Below, in pieces: positions 17,581 to 27,472 of a DNA stretch of 52,446 bases; positions within the stretch are counted from its first letter, which is position 1, and every line of letters starts with the position of its first letter. The notes under the pieces are model-generated. The model saw only the letters and a list, made by a program, of their open reading frames with translations, searched no databases and was not told where the DNA came from. The position numbers and the translations under genes were made by a program. The DNA is from Pseudonocardiaceae bacterium (GTDB lineage Bacteria > Actinomycetota > Actinomycetes > Mycobacteriales > Pseudonocardiaceae), in assembly GCA_009379815.1 (NCBI GenBank), contig WHSY01000028.1:1-52446 (forward strand), in the 5' to 3' direction.

Positions 17581-18576
17581 ATGCGGGTTCGACGGCACTA
17601 CGCGACGACAGTCGTGCTGGGGGCGGCGCTGCTGGTGCTGGCCGGCTGCGGATCGGGGGAGGGTGGGCAGCAGGCCACCGCCGGCGACGCGACCGGTGGG
17701 GGCGCCTTTCCCCGGGCGGTGACACACGCGATGGGCGAGGCCGAGATCCCGGCGCAGCCGAAGACGATCGTCGCGCTGGACAACTCGTTCATCGACGCCG
17801 CCTACTCGCTGCAGACCCCGGTGGCCGGGTTCACGACGTTCGACGGCAGCAAGGAACTGCCGGGCTACCTCGTCGAGGAGTTCCCGGACCTCGCCGCGCA
17901 GGCGAGATACGTCGGCACCCTCAAGGAACCGAACCTCGAGCGGATCGCCGCGATGCAGCCCGACCTGATCATCTCGGCCAAGGTGCGGCACGAGCAGATC
18001 TACGACGAGCTGTCACGCATCGCGCCGACGGTGTTCAGCGAGACCACCGGGGCGACGTGGAAGGACAACCTGCGGCTGCTGGCGGAGTCGACCGGCAAGC
18101 AGGACAGGGCGCAGCAGCGGCTCGCCGACTACGAGCGGCGAGCACAGGCGATCGGCGACGCCATACGGGAGAAGGTGGGACACAACCCGACGATCTCGAT
18201 CGTGAGATTCGTCGGCAGCGGCCCGATGCGGATGTACTACAAGTCCTCGTTCGCCGGGGTGGTGCTGCAGGACGCGGGGCTGGCGCGACCGCCGTCGCAG
18301 GATGTCTCCGATCCGGAGAAGATCATGACGGAGGTCAGCGAGGAGCGGATTCTCGACGCCGATGCCGACCACATCTTCATGACGGTCTACAACGACCCGT
18401 CCGGTGCGGCCGAGCAGGACTCGCAGCGGTTCCGCGGCAACCCGCTCTGGGGGCAGCTGACCGGCGAGGTCCATGAGGTCAGCGACACCGCGTGGATGAC
18501 CGCGGTGGGACTGCAGGGCGCGCACCTGATCCTCGACGACCTCGCCAAGGCATTCGACGTGGATCCAGCACGCTGA
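17581..18576 (+). CDS. Iron-siderophore ABC transporter substrate-binding lipoprotein
   Basis: 331 residues. Signal MRVRRHYATTVVLGAALLVLAGCGS ends in lipobox LAGC. FecB-type features: VTHAMGEAEIPAQPKTIVALDNSFIDAAYSLQTPVAG, IAAMQPDLIISAKVRHEQIYDELSRIAPTVF and a closing GNPLWGQLTGEVHEVSDTAWM. AGGAGGG precedes the ATG. It is the presumed receptor of the divergent FecCD/ATPase importer; the ligand siderophore is unknown and no biosynthetic genes are in the window. Confidence 0.92.
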   Translation: MRVRRHYATTVVLGAALLVLAGCGSGEGGQQATAGDATGGGAFPRAVTHAMGEAEIPAQPKTIVALDNSFIDAAYSLQTPVAGFTTFDGSKELPGYLVEEFPDLAAQARYVGTLKEPNLERIAAMQPDLIISAKVRHEQIYDELSRIAPTVFSETTGATWKDNLRLLAESTGKQDRAQQRLADYERRAQAIGDAIREKVGHNPTISIVRFVGSGPMRMYYKSSFAGVVLQDAGLARPPSQDVSDPEKIMTEVSEERILDADADHIFMTVYNDPSGAAEQDSQRFRGNPLWGQLTGEVHEVSDTAWMTAVGLQGAHLILDDLAKAFDVDPAR

Positions 18577-18592
18577 CCTTCCCGCGACGTCA

Positions 18593-18628
18593 CGGTGCCG
18601 CCCGTCCACATCGGATCGGGCGGCACCG
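18593..18628. terminator. Bidirectional hairpin between convergent genes
   Basis: A 12-bp perfect stem (CGGTGCCGCCCG with its complement) around a 12-base loop lies between the convergent siderophore receptor and lsr2. It could end transcripts from either side. Confidence 0.7.
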
Positions 18629-18640
18629 CCGTCCCGGGGG

Positions 18641-19000
18641 TCAGTGCTTCTTGTGGTACGCCTCGAGCACCTCGGCCGGAATCCGGCCGCGATCCGAGAC
18701 GTTCATGCCATTCTTGCGCGCCCACTCGCGGATCGCCTGGTTCTGCTCCCGGTCCACCGAGGCCCGGCCGGTGCCGCCACTGCCGCGTCGGCCCTGGTTG
18801 CCGCCGCCGCGCCGGCGCTGCGTGCCGCCGGCCTTGCGGGCGTGCGTCACGTATCCGGCAAGCGCGTCGCGCAGTTGCACTGCGTTGTCCGACGACAGGT
18901 CGATCTCATATGACACGCCGTCGATACCGAACTCGATGGTCTCCTCGGCACTACCACCATCGAGATCGTCGACCAGCGTCACGGTGACTTTCTGCGCCAT
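18641..19000 (-). CDS. lsr2: Lsr2 nucleoid-associated protein / xenogeneic silencer
   Basis: 119 residues, normal Lsr2 length. N-terminal dimerisation domain starts [22 protein letters not shown]; a basic glycine-rich linker (about residues 58-80) has RRRGGG/RRG repeats; the C-terminal DNA-binding domain has [26 protein letters not shown], with RGR as the minor-groove hook. Lsr2 coats AT-rich, often acquired, DNA in actinobacteria. GGAGG lies just upstream. It sits downstream of lysS in the same direction with a 114-base gap that probably holds its own promoter. Confidence 0.96.
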   Translation of the reverse strand: MAQKVTVTLVDDLDGGSAEETIEFGIDGVSYEIDLSSDNAVQLRDALAGYVTHARKAGGTQRRRGGGNQGRRGSGGTGRASVDREQNQAIREWARKNGMNVSDRGRIPAEVLEAYHKKH

Positions 19001-19114
19001 GCGCGTCGTCCTCCTGAACCACGTTGGAGAGCGGAGCTGCTCGGCGACTCCGCGACTACGAGGTCAGTTTAGCGCAAATGCTGTCGCAACGCGCAACGAC
19101 GCGCGCGGATCACG

Positions 19115-20629
19115 TCATTCCGGACGGACCAGCGGGAACAGGATCGTCTCCCGGATGCCGGCCCCGGTGAGAGCCATGAGCAGCCGATCGATACCCATTC
19201 CCATACCGCCGCTCGGCGGCATTCCGAACTCGATGGCCCGCAGGAAGTCCTCATCGAGCCGCATCGCTTCCTCATCGCCCGCGGCGCCGAGCTTCGCCTG
19301 CGCCTCGAAACGCTCGCGCTGTACAACGGGGTCGACCAGCTCAGAGTAGGCGGTGGCGGACTCGACGGACCGGATGTAGAGATCCCATTTCTCGACCACA
19401 CCCTCGGTGCTGCGATGCTCACGGGTCAGTGGCGAGGTGTCCACCGGGAAGTCCGTCACGAAGGTCGGCGCGTACAGGCCGGGCACCACCAGTTGCTCGA
19501 AGAGCTCCTCGACCAGCTTGCCGGGCAACCAGTTCGGGTCGGCGTCGAGGCCGACCCGCTCGGCGTGCCGGAGCAACTCGGCGTGCGGCGTTCCCGGCCC
19601 GACCGGCTCGCCGAGGGCATCGGAGACAGCGCCGTAGAGCGTGATTCGTGCCCATTCCCCGCCGATGTTGAAGTCGCTGCCATCGGCGAGGCGTACGACC
19701 GTGGAACCGAAGACGTCCTGCGCGACCCGCTGGTAGAGGCTGCGGGTGAGCTCTGCCATACCATCATAGTCGGTGTAGGCTTGGTACACCTCCAGCATGG
19801 TGAACTCCGGCGAGTGAGTGGAGTCGACCCCCTCGTTCCGGAAGACGCGGTTGAGTTCGTACACGCGCTCGATCCCGCCCACCACGCAGCGCTTGAGGTA
19901 GAGTTCGGGTGCGATGCGGAGGTAGAGGTCGAGACTCATCGCGTTGGAGTGGCTGACGAACGGGCGCGCCGCGGCGCCGCCCGGTAGCAACTGCAGCATC
20001 GGAGTCTCGACCTCGATGAACTCGCGGGAATGCAACGTCTCCCGCAGCGATCGCAGCGTCTCCGACCGCAACCGGGCGAAGCGCCGGGCCTCGTCCCGCA
20101 CGATCAGATCGACGTACCGCTGCCGGACGCGTGTTTCCTCGGTGAGTTCCTTGTGAGCAACGGGAAGGGGGCGCAGCGCCTTGGCGGCGACTCGCCATTC
20201 CGATACCTGTACCGAGAGCTCGCCACGCCGCGACGTGATGATCTCACCTTCGACGAAGACGTGGTCACCCAGATCGACGTCCGACTTCCACGCGGCCAGC
20301 GGTTCCGCACCGACGACATCGCGGCTGAGCATGGCCTGCAGTTCGGTGCCGTCACCGGCCCGCAAGGTCGCGAAGCAAAGCTTGCCGGTGTTGCGCAGGA
20401 AGATCACCCGACCTGTCACGCCGACCCGCTGCCCGGTGTGCGAGTCCGGCGGCAGATCGGGGTGGGCATCGCGCACCTGGCGCAGCGTGTGCGTCCGCGG
20501 CACCCCGACGGGGTAGGGCGTCACTCCGGCGGCGAGCATGCGCTCGCGCTTCTCGCGGCGAACCCGCAGCTGCTCAGGCAGGTCGTCCTCGGCGTGGCCG
20601 GCGAAATCACGGGATGGGTTGGACTGCAC
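19115..20629 (-). CDS. lysS: Lysyl-tRNA synthetase, class II
   Basis: 504 residues. N-terminal OB-fold anticodon-binding domain ([22 protein letters not shown], residues about 65-150), then the class II core: motif 1 around [11 protein letters not shown], motif 2 [18 protein letters not shown], motif 3 [17 protein letters not shown]. The segment [20 protein letters not shown] and PPSGGMGMG resemble the LysX-like subgroup more than the standard ANAFSELNDP/GGLGIGIDR form. It is a stand-alone synthetase without an MprF domain. Charges tRNA-Lys in the cytoplasm. Confidence 0.94.
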   Translation of the reverse strand: MQSNPSRDFAGHAEDDLPEQLRVRREKRERMLAAGVTPYPVGVPRTHTLRQVRDAHPDLPPDSHTGQRVGVTGRVIFLRNTGKLCFATLRAGDGTELQAMLSRDVVGAEPLAAWKSDVDLGDHVFVEGEIITSRRGELSVQVSEWRVAAKALRPLPVAHKELTEETRVRQRYVDLIVRDEARRFARLRSETLRSLRETLHSREFIEVETPMLQLLPGGAAARPFVSHSNAMSLDLYLRIAPELYLKRCVVGGIERVYELNRVFRNEGVDSTHSPEFTMLEVYQAYTDYDGMAELTRSLYQRVAQDVFGSTVVRLADGSDFNIGGEWARITLYGAVSDALGEPVGPGTPHAELLRHAERVGLDADPNWLPGKLVEELFEQLVVPGLYAPTFVTDFPVDTSPLTREHRSTEGVVEKWDLYIRSVESATAYSELVDPVVQRERFEAQAKLGAAGDEEAMRLDEDFLRAIEFGMPPSGGMGMGIDRLLMALTGAGIRETILFPLVRPE

Positions 20630-20665
20630 GGGGGAGAAACTAGTACCGGGCGCGGGCGCCGCGGT

Positions 20666-21451
20666 TCAGCGGGTGTTGCGCTCGTAGACCAGACGCAGAC
20701 CCTCGAGCGTGAGGTCGGGCGCGTGGTGCTGGATGGTCTGCGACTCGGCGACCACCATCGGGGCCAACCCGCCGGTGGCGATCACCGTGATGTCGTGCGC
20801 GCCGTCGTGGCGCAGCTCGCCGACGATCCGGCTCACCAGGCCGTCGACCTGGCCGGCGAAACCGTAGAGGATCCCGGACTGCAGGCACTCGACGGTGTTC
20901 TTGCCGATCACCGAGCGCGGCCGGACCAGTTCCACCCTGACCAGCTGAGCGGCGCGAGCGGCGAGCGCGTCCACCGAGATCCCGATGCCCGGCGCGAAGG
21001 CACCGCCGAGGAACTCGCCTCGCGCGGACACCACGTCGATGTTGGTCGAGGTGCCGAAGTCGACGATCACGCAGGTGGTGCCGTAGAGATGGTGCGCGGC
21101 CAGCGTGTTGACCACACGGTCGGCGCCGACCTCCTTGGGGTTGTCCACCAGCAGCGCCACCCCGGTGCGCACACCCGGCTCGACGTACACCCGGGGCATG
21201 TCGTCCCAGTACCGGGCGAACATCGCCCGCATCGCCTTCAATACCGCGGGCACGGTGGACAGTGCCGCCACCCCGGTCACCTGCTCCGCGAGGTCACCGA
21301 GCAGCCCGCGTACCGACAGCGCGAGCTCGTCGGATGTGATGCGGGCATCGGTGCGCATCCGCCAGTCCCGCACCAGCCGGGCGTCATCGCCCCGCCCCTC
21401 GAACAGGCCCAGTACGACGTTGGTGTTGCCGACGTCGATGGCGAGCAGCAC
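20666..21451 (-). CDS. coaX: Type III pantothenate kinase
   Basis: 261 residues starting MLLAIDVGNTNVVLGLFEG: the phosphate motif DVGNTN is diagnostic. DFGTSTNIDVV and GGAFAPGIGISVDALAARAAQL follow, with GKNTVECLQSGILYGFAGQVDGLV, all CoaX motifs. Phosphorylates pantothenate, the first committed CoA step, and fits the adjacent panD and panC genes. Confidence 0.95.
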   Translation of the reverse strand: MLLAIDVGNTNVVLGLFEGRGDDARLVRDWRMRTDARITSDELALSVRGLLGDLAEQVTGVAALSTVPAVLKAMRAMFARYWDDMPRVYVEPGVRTGVALLVDNPKEVGADRVVNTLAAHHLYGTTCVIVDFGTSTNIDVVSARGEFLGGAFAPGIGISVDALAARAAQLVRVELVRPRSVIGKNTVECLQSGILYGFAGQVDGLVSRIVGELRHDGAHDITVIATGGLAPMVVAESQTIQHHAPDLTLEGLRLVYERNTR

Positions 21452-21479
21452 GCGCTCTCCTCGTCTCGGGGTGGATACC

Positions 21480-21968
21480 TCAGGCGGTGGCGTTGATCAG
21501 GGCGTCCAGCCGGGCGGCATCGGCGATCTCGACCGCAGCGGGCGTGACCCGGCCGTCGATCAGGCCACTGCCGTCGATCAGGCCGCTGCCGTCGGGCGCG
21601 TGCGCGGGCTCAGCTCCGAGTTCGACGGCGCGGTTGTCGGCGTCGACGAAAACCACCTTGGGCCGGTAGTGGCGTGCCTCGGTGTCGTCCATCACGGCGT
21701 AGGAGATCGCGATCACGAGATCCCCGGGCGTCACGAGGTGGGCGGCGGCACCGTTGATCCCGATCACCCCGCTGCCCCGCGGTCCCGGGATCACGTAGGT
21801 CTCCAGGCGTGCACCGTTGGTGATGTCGACGAGTGCCACCTGCTCGCCCGCCAGCAGGTCCGCAGCATCCATGAGGTCCTCGTCGACGGTCACCGAGCCG
21901 ACGTAGTGCAGGTCGGCCTGGGTGACCGTGGCGCGGTGGATCTTCGACTTGAGCATGGTGCGGAACAC
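21480..21968 (-). CDS. panD: Aspartate 1-decarboxylase precursor
   Basis: 162 residues, starting [29 protein letters not shown]. The self-cleavage site is Gly-Ser in YVGS (residues 24-25); the serine becomes the pyruvoyl group. Makes beta-alanine for pantothenate. The body ends near residue 120; a C-terminal extension carries a DNA-encoded tandem (GSGLID twice), longer than the usual actinobacterial tail. Between coaX and panC in the operon. Confidence 0.95.
   Translation of the reverse strand: MFRTMLKSKIHRATVTQADLHYVGSVTVDEDLMDAADLLAGEQVALVDITNGARLETYVIPGPRGSGVIGINGAAAHLVTPGDLVIAISYAVMDDTEARHYRPKVVFVDADNRAVELGAEPAHAPDGSGLIDGSGLIDGRVTPAAVEIADAARLDALINATA
21553..21588. repeat. 18-base tandem repeat in the panD tail
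   Basis: Two copies of an 18-base unit beginning CCGTCGATCAGG, differing at one base, followed by a partial third copy. In frame it encodes repeated DGSGLI in the C-terminal extension of PanD, so copy-number change would not break the frame. Confidence 0.75.
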
Positions 21969-22007
21969 GTGCGGACCTCCTCCCTCCCGGTGATCGGAAA
22001 CGCAGCA

Positions 22008-22871
22008 TCAGACGCCCAGCGTCACACCGGCGTTGTCGATCAGACGCGTGTCGCCGACCCCGGCGGCGACCAGCAGCCGCCCCTCGCCCCGTTCCGGTGC
22101 CGGTCCCAGGTCGCGGTCCCGCACCACGAGGTAGTGCAGTTGCACCGCCGGTTCTGCGGCCAGCACCTCGCGGGCGGCGGCGAGCACCGCCTCGGATCCC
22201 CGCTCCCCGGCGTGCCATCCCGCCACGAGTGCCGCGGACAGCGTCACCGCGGCCCGCCGCTGCTCCGGGTCGAGGTAGGCGTTGCGCGACGACATCGCCA
22301 GCCCGTCGCTCTCGCGCACCGTCGGGACGCCGACCACCTCCACGTCCAGGAAGAGATCGCGCGCCATCCGGTGGATGAGCACGAGCTGCTGGTAGTCCTT
22401 CTCACCGAACACCGCCCGGTCCGGCCGGATGATCCCGAAGAGCTTGGCGACCACCGTGAGCACGCCGGTGAAGTGGCCGGGACGGCTCGCACCCTCCAGC
22501 TCGACGCCGAGCGGGCCGGCGTCGACGGTGGTGTCGGAGCCGGGCGGGTACATCGCGCCGGCATCCGGCGCCAGCACCAGCTCGACACCCTCCTCACGGC
22601 ATGCCTCGAGGTCGGCCTCGAGCTGCCGGGGGTAGCGATCCAGGTCCTCACCCGCACCGAACTGCAACGGGTTGACGAAGATCGAGACGGCCGTGACCGC
22701 GCCTGGCACACGCCGGGCGACGCGGATCAGCTCGCGGTGTCCCTCGTGCAACGCCCCCATCGTCGGTACCAGCACGACCCGGCGGCCGGTGCCGCGAAGC
22801 GCCCTGGTGACCCGCCCCAGCTCGGCGGGATCCTCGTACACGGTCAGCGTGCCGGGCGTGAATCCGGTCAT
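22008..22871 (-). CDS. panC: Pantothenate synthetase (pantoate-beta-alanine ligase)
   Basis: 287 residues. Nucleotidyl-transferase features: [17 protein letters not shown] (HxGH-like HEGH), [45 protein letters not shown] and [16 protein letters not shown]. Joins pantoate to beta-alanine from PanD. It overlaps the upstream DUF2520 gene by 4 bases, so the two are translationally coupled. Confidence 0.95.
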   Translation of the reverse strand: MTGFTPGTLTVYEDPAELGRVTRALRGTGRRVVLVPTMGALHEGHRELIRVARRVPGAVTAVSIFVNPLQFGAGEDLDRYPRQLEADLEACREEGVELVLAPDAGAMYPPGSDTTVDAGPLGVELEGASRPGHFTGVLTVVAKLFGIIRPDRAVFGEKDYQQLVLIHRMARDLFLDVEVVGVPTVRESDGLAMSSRNAYLDPEQRRAAVTLSAALVAGWHAGERGSEAVLAAAREVLAAEPAVQLHYLVVRDRDLGPAPERGEGRLLVAAGVGDTRLIDNAGVTLGV

Positions 22872-23806
22872 CGGTCGGCCTCCTCCAGTGCCGCGAGGAC
22901 TGCCGCCGCGGCGTCGTGCCCGAGCAGGCCCGCCTGCTCGGCGCGGTGAGCGGTGCGCACGGCCTGGCGCCGGTAGGACGCGGCGAGCTCCGGTGCGTCG
23001 GCCGCGAGCACCGCCAGATGCATCCGCAGGGTCTCGACGTCACCCCGCGCCACCGGTCCGGTCAGCGCCCGGTCGCCGTGCCGCAGCGTGTTGTCGAGTG
23101 CGGCCTCGAGCAGCGGACCGAGCAGCCGCTCCGCCGGGGTGACACCCGCGCGCTGCAGCGCGTCGACGGCATCGCGCACCAGCGTCGCCAGGTGGTTGGC
23201 CCCGTGCGCCAGTGCCGCGTGATACAGCGGCCGAGCGGCTCCCGGCACCCGCACCGGCTCGGCGCCCATCTCGACCACGAGCGCCTCACCGACGCTCCAG
23301 CCGGTCTCGTCGGCGGTGGTGACCCCGACGCAGGATGCCGCCACCCGCTGCAGGTCCTCCGCGCGCCCGGTGAAGGTCATCACGGGGTGCAGCGCGAGCG
23401 GCAGGACCCCGGCCGCCGCGGCCGGGTCGAGCACATCGACGCCCTGTGCGCCGCAGGTGTGCACCACGATCTGCCCGGCGCGGAATGATCCCGTGCTGGC
23501 CAGCCCGCTGACCAGCCCCGGCAACACATCGTCGGGCACCGCGAGCAGCACCAGATCCGAGCGCCTGGCCACCTCGTCGGGTGGCAGCACCGGCGTCTCG
23601 GGGAGCAGATCGGCCGCACGGCGCAGCGACTCGCGAGAGACGGCGCTCGCGCCGACGACGGTGTGTCCGGCACCGGCGAGCGCCGCGCCGAGCACCGAGC
23701 CGACCCGACCGGCGGAGACGACGCCCACGGCAAGCCGAGCCGGGCGCTGCGTCGCCACGGGAACGTCACGGGGTGCTGACACCCCCGACCCGGGCGCCGT
23801 CGCCAT
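22868..23806 (-). CDS. DUF2520 Rossmann-fold protein, ketopantoate-reductase-like
   Basis: 312 residues. N-terminal Rossmann segment [30 protein letters not shown] (GxVGxxL glycine loop at about residues 30-45), then [10 protein letters not shown] and a C-terminal helical DUF2520 domain ([47 protein letters not shown]). The pair resembles 6-phosphogluconate/ketopantoate reductase-type dehydrogenases. Because the gene is fused by overlap to panC, a role in making pantoate is attractive; no classical panE or panB is in the window. Biochemical function is unproven. Confidence 0.87.
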   Translation of the reverse strand: MATAPGSGVSAPRDVPVATQRPARLAVGVVSAGRVGSVLGAALAGAGHTVVGASAVSRESLRRAADLLPETPVLPPDEVARRSDLVLLAVPDDVLPGLVSGLASTGSFRAGQIVVHTCGAQGVDVLDPAAAAGVLPLALHPVMTFTGRAEDLQRVAASCVGVTTADETGWSVGEALVVEMGAEPVRVPGAARPLYHAALAHGANHLATLVRDAVDALQRAGVTPAERLLGPLLEAALDNTLRHGDRALTGPVARGDVETLRMHLAVLAADAPELAASYRRQAVRTAHRAEQAGLLGHDAAAAVLAALEEADR

Positions 23807-23991
23807 CGCCGTCCTCCAGCCGTTCCAGTCCCGCCGCCACGCGGGTACCGTTCGTGCGCGAGAGAAGGGTAGTCCGGTTCGACGGATCGGCGCCGGTCCA
23901 GGTGAGCAGCTTCACCCCACGTCACCCCGGAGTGTCCGCGGGTCCCACGGTGTGCCTGCCGATTTCAGCGGCAGTGCGGCGGGGTCGGCGG

Positions 23992-25293
23992 CTATGAGTA
24001 CGGCGACCGGTACCGGGCCGGGCGGCCGGGCGGCTGCGGGAGCGTGGCGCCACCCGGCGGGGTCGACGGCAGGTCGGCCTGGGGCGGGACCCAGTCCGGT
24101 GGCGGCTGCCGCCACGCAGCACCGAGCGCGTTCGGCGCGTCGACCGCCCGTGCCCGGGCGGCCATGACGGCGCTGAGCAGCTCGTGGTGCCAGCGCCCCG
24201 CATCGGTCCCGACGGCCCCCCGCGCCATCCGGTCGCGCAGGAACGCGAGCTCGGTCACCGCCGACTGGTAGTCGCGTACCGCGTCCGCCGCCCGGTCGCC
24301 CACCTGCCGCCGCACGGCCGAGCGCCAGCCACGACGCCCGGCCAGGCTGGCCAGCAGCCCGACCTCGCTGGGCGCGATCCAGCCTGCTGACGCGAACCCG
24401 GGCAGCTGCGCCGCGACGATCCGCTGCTCCCGGCGTCGTTGCCAGACCACCAGCGCGAGCAGCGCACCGAACAGCGGTACCATGATCAACGGGTAGACCG
24501 CGACGAACAGCCCGGCTGCGGCCGAGAAGTTCCACAACGAGTGCAGCACCACCGCGCAGGCGTACCCGACGATCGGCAACCCGAGCTGCGCTCCGGTGCT
24601 GCGGCTGCGGGCCGCAAGGCCGACCGCGATCCCGATCATCGAGGTGAACAGCGGGTGGGCGAACGGGGACAGCAGGCCCCGCAGCACGAACACGAGCAGC
24701 ACGCCCCCACCGGCGCCGGCCAGCCCGGCGTCGGCGAATGCGCGCCCGAAGTACAGGATGTTCTCGGTGAACGCGAAGCCGGCTGCGACCAGGCCCGCGT
24801 AGACCACCCCGTCGACGACACCATCGAACTCGTGGCGGCGCCACCACAGCAGCCCGACGACGAACGCCCCCTTGAACGCCTCCTCGGCCAGCGGTGCCGA
24901 GATGACCAGGCTCACGAACCTCCCCGCGCCGGCACCGACCGCGATCTCGCCGATCACCGCGGCGGTCTCGTTGAGCATCAACGCGCCGAGCACGGACACG
25001 CTCGCGCCCCAGATGAATGCCGCCAGCAGCAATCCGGAAGGCTCCGGTTCCCACCGATCGACCCAGAGCAACGCCGCCACCACCACGACGACGGGCAGCA
25101 TCGCGGCCACCGCACCGACCAGCACGGCGTCCGACCCGAGGTTCGCACCGATCAGGCTGAGCACGACCAGTCCGGGAATGGCCAGCGCCACCAGGCCCAG
25201 CACCGGGAGCAGCACGCTCTTGTTGTGCTGTCTCGCCCAGGGCTGGTGCTGCCGCCACGGCGGTGGCGACGCGAGCGGTCCGTGCGAACTCAT
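23992..25293 (-). CDS. PrsW-family intramembrane metalloprotease
   Basis: 433 residues with about eight membrane helices in the first 290. Motifs of the PrsW/CPBP-like protease fold are in order: PLAEEAFKG (double glutamate), GFAFTENILYF, LSPFAHPLFTSMIG and VLHSLWNFSA, which supply metal ligands inside the membrane. A cytoplasmic tail of about 140 residues is proline-rich near the end. PrsW cuts anti-sigma factors in Bacillus; the substrate here is unknown. Sits between the pantothenate and folate genes; 23807-23991 upstream of the DUF2520 gene shows nothing. Confidence 0.86.
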   Translation of the reverse strand: MSSHGPLASPPPWRQHQPWARQHNKSVLLPVLGLVALAIPGLVVLSLIGANLGSDAVLVGAVAAMLPVVVVVAALLWVDRWEPEPSGLLLAAFIWGASVSVLGALMLNETAAVIGEIAVGAGAGRFVSLVISAPLAEEAFKGAFVVGLLWWRRHEFDGVVDGVVYAGLVAAGFAFTENILYFGRAFADAGLAGAGGGVLLVFVLRGLLSPFAHPLFTSMIGIAVGLAARSRSTGAQLGLPIVGYACAVVLHSLWNFSAAAGLFVAVYPLIMVPLFGALLALVVWQRRREQRIVAAQLPGFASAGWIAPSEVGLLASLAGRRGWRSAVRRQVGDRAADAVRDYQSAVTELAFLRDRMARGAVGTDAGRWHHELLSAVMAARARAVDAPNALGAAWRQPPPDWVPPQADLPSTPPGGATLPQPPGRPARYRSPYS

Positions 25294-25346
25294 GGCATCG
25301 CAGCCTAAAGCGCTGCGGGCACCGGCGCCGTCACCCTAGGGGCTCG

Positions 25347-26414
25347 TCACTCGTCCTGGCGGCGGTGCCTGCGGCGGGGCACCGGGCCGGCGCCGTAGGC
25401 CGAGATCAAGTCCTCCACCGACCTGCCGCCGCTGTGCGCGCCCTGCGGCTCCTCGGTCACGCGACGCCCGTCGCCATCGTCGGCGCGGGGCCGCTGCCCG
25501 TTGCGGCCGGGCTGTGCGCCCTGTCCATGTGCGCCCTGTCCATGTGCGCCCTGTCCATGTGCGCCCTGTCCAGGAGCGGCGGCGCCGCGCTGCGCCATCG
25601 CGGGCGCCGGGTCCGGCGCAGGTGGGCGCGCCTGCTCCCGGCCGCCTCCCGCCGGGTCCAGCGGTGAGCGGTCCCACGATGACGTCGCACCCTGGTCCGA
25701 CTGCCACGGCGCATCTGCGAACAGTGGATCGTCGGCGTAGCTCGTTCGATGCGTCGCCGCGGGCGCCTCGGGCGGAGGGCGTCGCGAGGGGTCGGAACGC
25801 GCCGTGGGGTCACGGCGTGGCAACCCCGACTGTCCCGAAGCCCGAGACGACCCGGCCACCGGCTCCGTTCGCGGCCCGGACGCGCTCCGGTCGGCCGGCA
25901 CGGTGACGGCGCGACGGTCGGGCGCCGGCTCCTGCTGTTCGGTCAGCGACCGCAGCCGGGTCGACTCCCGCAGCGCCACGCGCTCCACCAGCAGTTCGCC
26001 GCCGAGCAGATTCTCCAGGTTCTCCCGCAGCGTGCGCAGCTCCGTGCGCAGCGCCTCGAGTTCGTCGCGGCTGCTCTGCTCGACCTCCTGGCGTACCGTG
26101 CGCTCCACGGTGAGCTCATGCTCGCGCCGCGCCGAGACCTCGCGTTCGAGCTCCAGCTGGTAGATCGCCCGCAGATTCTCGGCACGGTCGGCATCCGACG
26201 CCGCGGCGCGACGCATCCGCACGGTCGCGAACGCACCGACCAGCGCGGCCCATAACGCCGCGACCACGCCCAGTCGCAGCAGCCGGGGGTCGTCGGCGCC
26301 GAGCGCGAGCACCGCCGCGGCAACCACCCCCAGCGCGATCGCCAACGGCACCAGCAGCCTGCCCGCGCTTCGGCCGCCACCGAGCCGCGAAGGGCGCTCG
26401 TCAGGGCCGGTCAT
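25347..26414 (-). CDS. DUF6779-like membrane protein with coiled coil and repeat tail
   Basis: 355 residues. Two hydrophobic segments (about 20-40 and 45-66) are followed by a charged predicted coiled coil (about 75-150: RAENLRAIYQLELEREVSARR..., RDELEALRTELRTLRENLENLL), then a long disordered Pro/Arg/Ala-rich tail with four GQGAH repeats near residue 285 and an Arg-rich end. This layout matches the actinobacterial DUF6779 proteins found next to folK/DUF3180. Function unknown; topology suggests a membrane-bound scaffold. Confidence 0.7.
   Translation of the reverse strand: MTGPDERPSRLGGGRSAGRLLVPLAIALGVVAAAVLALGADDPRLLRLGVVAALWAALVGAFATVRMRRAAASDADRAENLRAIYQLELEREVSARREHELTVERTVRQEVEQSSRDELEALRTELRTLRENLENLLGGELLVERVALRESTRLRSLTEQQEPAPDRRAVTVPADRSASGPRTEPVAGSSRASGQSGLPRRDPTARSDPSRRPPPEAPAATHRTSYADDPLFADAPWQSDQGATSSWDRSPLDPAGGGREQARPPAPDPAPAMAQRGAAAPGQGAHGQGAHGQGAHGQGAQPGRNGQRPRADDGDGRRVTEEPQGAHSGGRSVEDLISAYGAGPVPRRRHRRQDE
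25513..25572. repeat. Four perfect 15-base tandem repeats in the DUF6779-like gene
   Basis: The unit TGTGCGCCCTGTCCA occurs four times without a mismatch. On the coding strand it gives GQGAH repeats. Being a multiple of three, expansion or contraction keeps the frame. Confidence 0.9.
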
Positions 26415-26501
26415 GGCGCAACGGTACCTGCGCCGTGCGGGCGACAGAACCGGTGAGGGTGGGGTGCTGACAGCGGGTGACCGTTGACCTGTTCCCGCCG
26501 G

Positions 26502-26975
26502 TCAGTGCCGATCGGCATCGGAGGGCCGCTGTTGCTGCGGATCGTCCGGCGTGCGGCAGCAGTGCTCCAGCCACAACCCGGCCGCGACGAGCAACGCGGC
26601 ACACACCGCGCCCACCGACGCGGCGACGGTGTCCGACGCGGCCGCGGGGAAGCTCGCCGATCGCGGTGCGACGTAGGCGAGCACACCCAGCCACGCTCCC
26701 GACACGAGCGCACCCGCCAGCGAGGACGCCTTCGCCAGCGCCACCGCCTTGGCCGCGGTGAGCGCCTGCACGGGGTGAGTGTCCGGCCGGTGCCGGATCC
26801 TGTCTCGCAGCGAGAACCCGAGCACCGCCTCCGCCGCGGCGAACGCGAGCAACGGCGTGCCTGCCAGCGCCGGCAGCGGCGGGACGGAGCCGTAGCCGAT
26901 CCTGGCGAGCAGGTGCACGAGGAGCGCAGCGCCGACGGCGGCGGCGAGCAGGTCACGGGGCCGGGTGAAGGTCAT
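26502..26975 (-). CDS. DUF3180-family small membrane protein
   Basis: 157 residues starting [29 protein letters not shown]. Four hydrophobic segments (about 8-27, 34-53, 78-104, 115-135), usual for DUF3180, a family always found downstream of folK in actinobacteria. The ATG at 26973-26975 shares one base with the folK stop (TGATG), so the start is firm. Function unknown. Confidence 0.85.
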   Translation of the reverse strand: MTFTRPRDLLAAAVGAALLVHLLARIGYGSVPPLPALAGTPLLAFAAAEAVLGFSLRDRIRHRPDTHPVQALTAAKAVALAKASSLAGALVSGAWLGVLAYVAPRSASFPAAASDTVAASVGAVCAALLVAAGLWLEHCCRTPDDPQQQRPSDADRH

Positions 26976-27472
26976 CACGTCGCCAACGCCAGATCGTCGC
27001 GACGGTGCACCCCGTCGCGCTCGGTGGCGGGCAGCGCGGCGACGAGATCGGCCACCGTCCCGTGCCCCGGCAGCACCGCGTCGGGTGCCACGTCGCACCA
27101 CGGGACCAGCACGAACGCCCGCTGGTGGGCCCGCGGGTGCGGCAGCGTGAGGTGCTCGGCGTCGCTGCGCATCCCCGCCACGTCGATGACGTCGACGTCG
27201 AGCGTGCGCGGCCCCCAGCGCACCCCGCGGGTGCGCTGGGCCGCCCGCTCCTGTTGCCGGGCGCGCCGCAACCACTCCTCGGCACCCGCGGCCGGGTCCT
27301 CCACCAGCAACACGGCGTTGAGGAAATCATCCTGCTCGACACCGCCCCACGGTGCGGTGGCGTAGACCGGTGAGGCCGCCCGCACCGCGGCACCCAGCCC
27401 GCGCACGCACCCCTGCAGGTGACCGAGCCGATCCCCGACGTTCGACCCGATCGAGAGCACCGCGCCGGTCAC
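26975..27472 (-). CDS. folK: 2-amino-4-hydroxy-6-hydroxymethyldihydropteridine diphosphokinase
   Basis: 165 residues (GTG start). HPPK signatures: [50 protein letters not shown] (the RTLDVDV magnesium site) and [16 protein letters not shown]. Adds pyrophosphate to the pterin before FolP. Overlaps folB by 4 bases (GTGA). Confidence 0.95.
   Translation of the reverse strand: MTGAVLSIGSNVGDRLGHLQGCVRGLGAAVRAASPVYATAPWGGVEQDDFLNAVLLVEDPAAGAEEWLRRARQQERAAQRTRGVRWGPRTLDVDVIDVAGMRSDAEHLTLPHPRAHQRAFVLVPWCDVAPDAVLPGHGTVADLVAALPATERDGVHRRDDLALAT

Noticed and set aside
25513-25572. CRISPR-like or regulatory repeat array
   Set aside because: Contiguous 15-base coding repeats in the DUF6779-like gene, no spacers.
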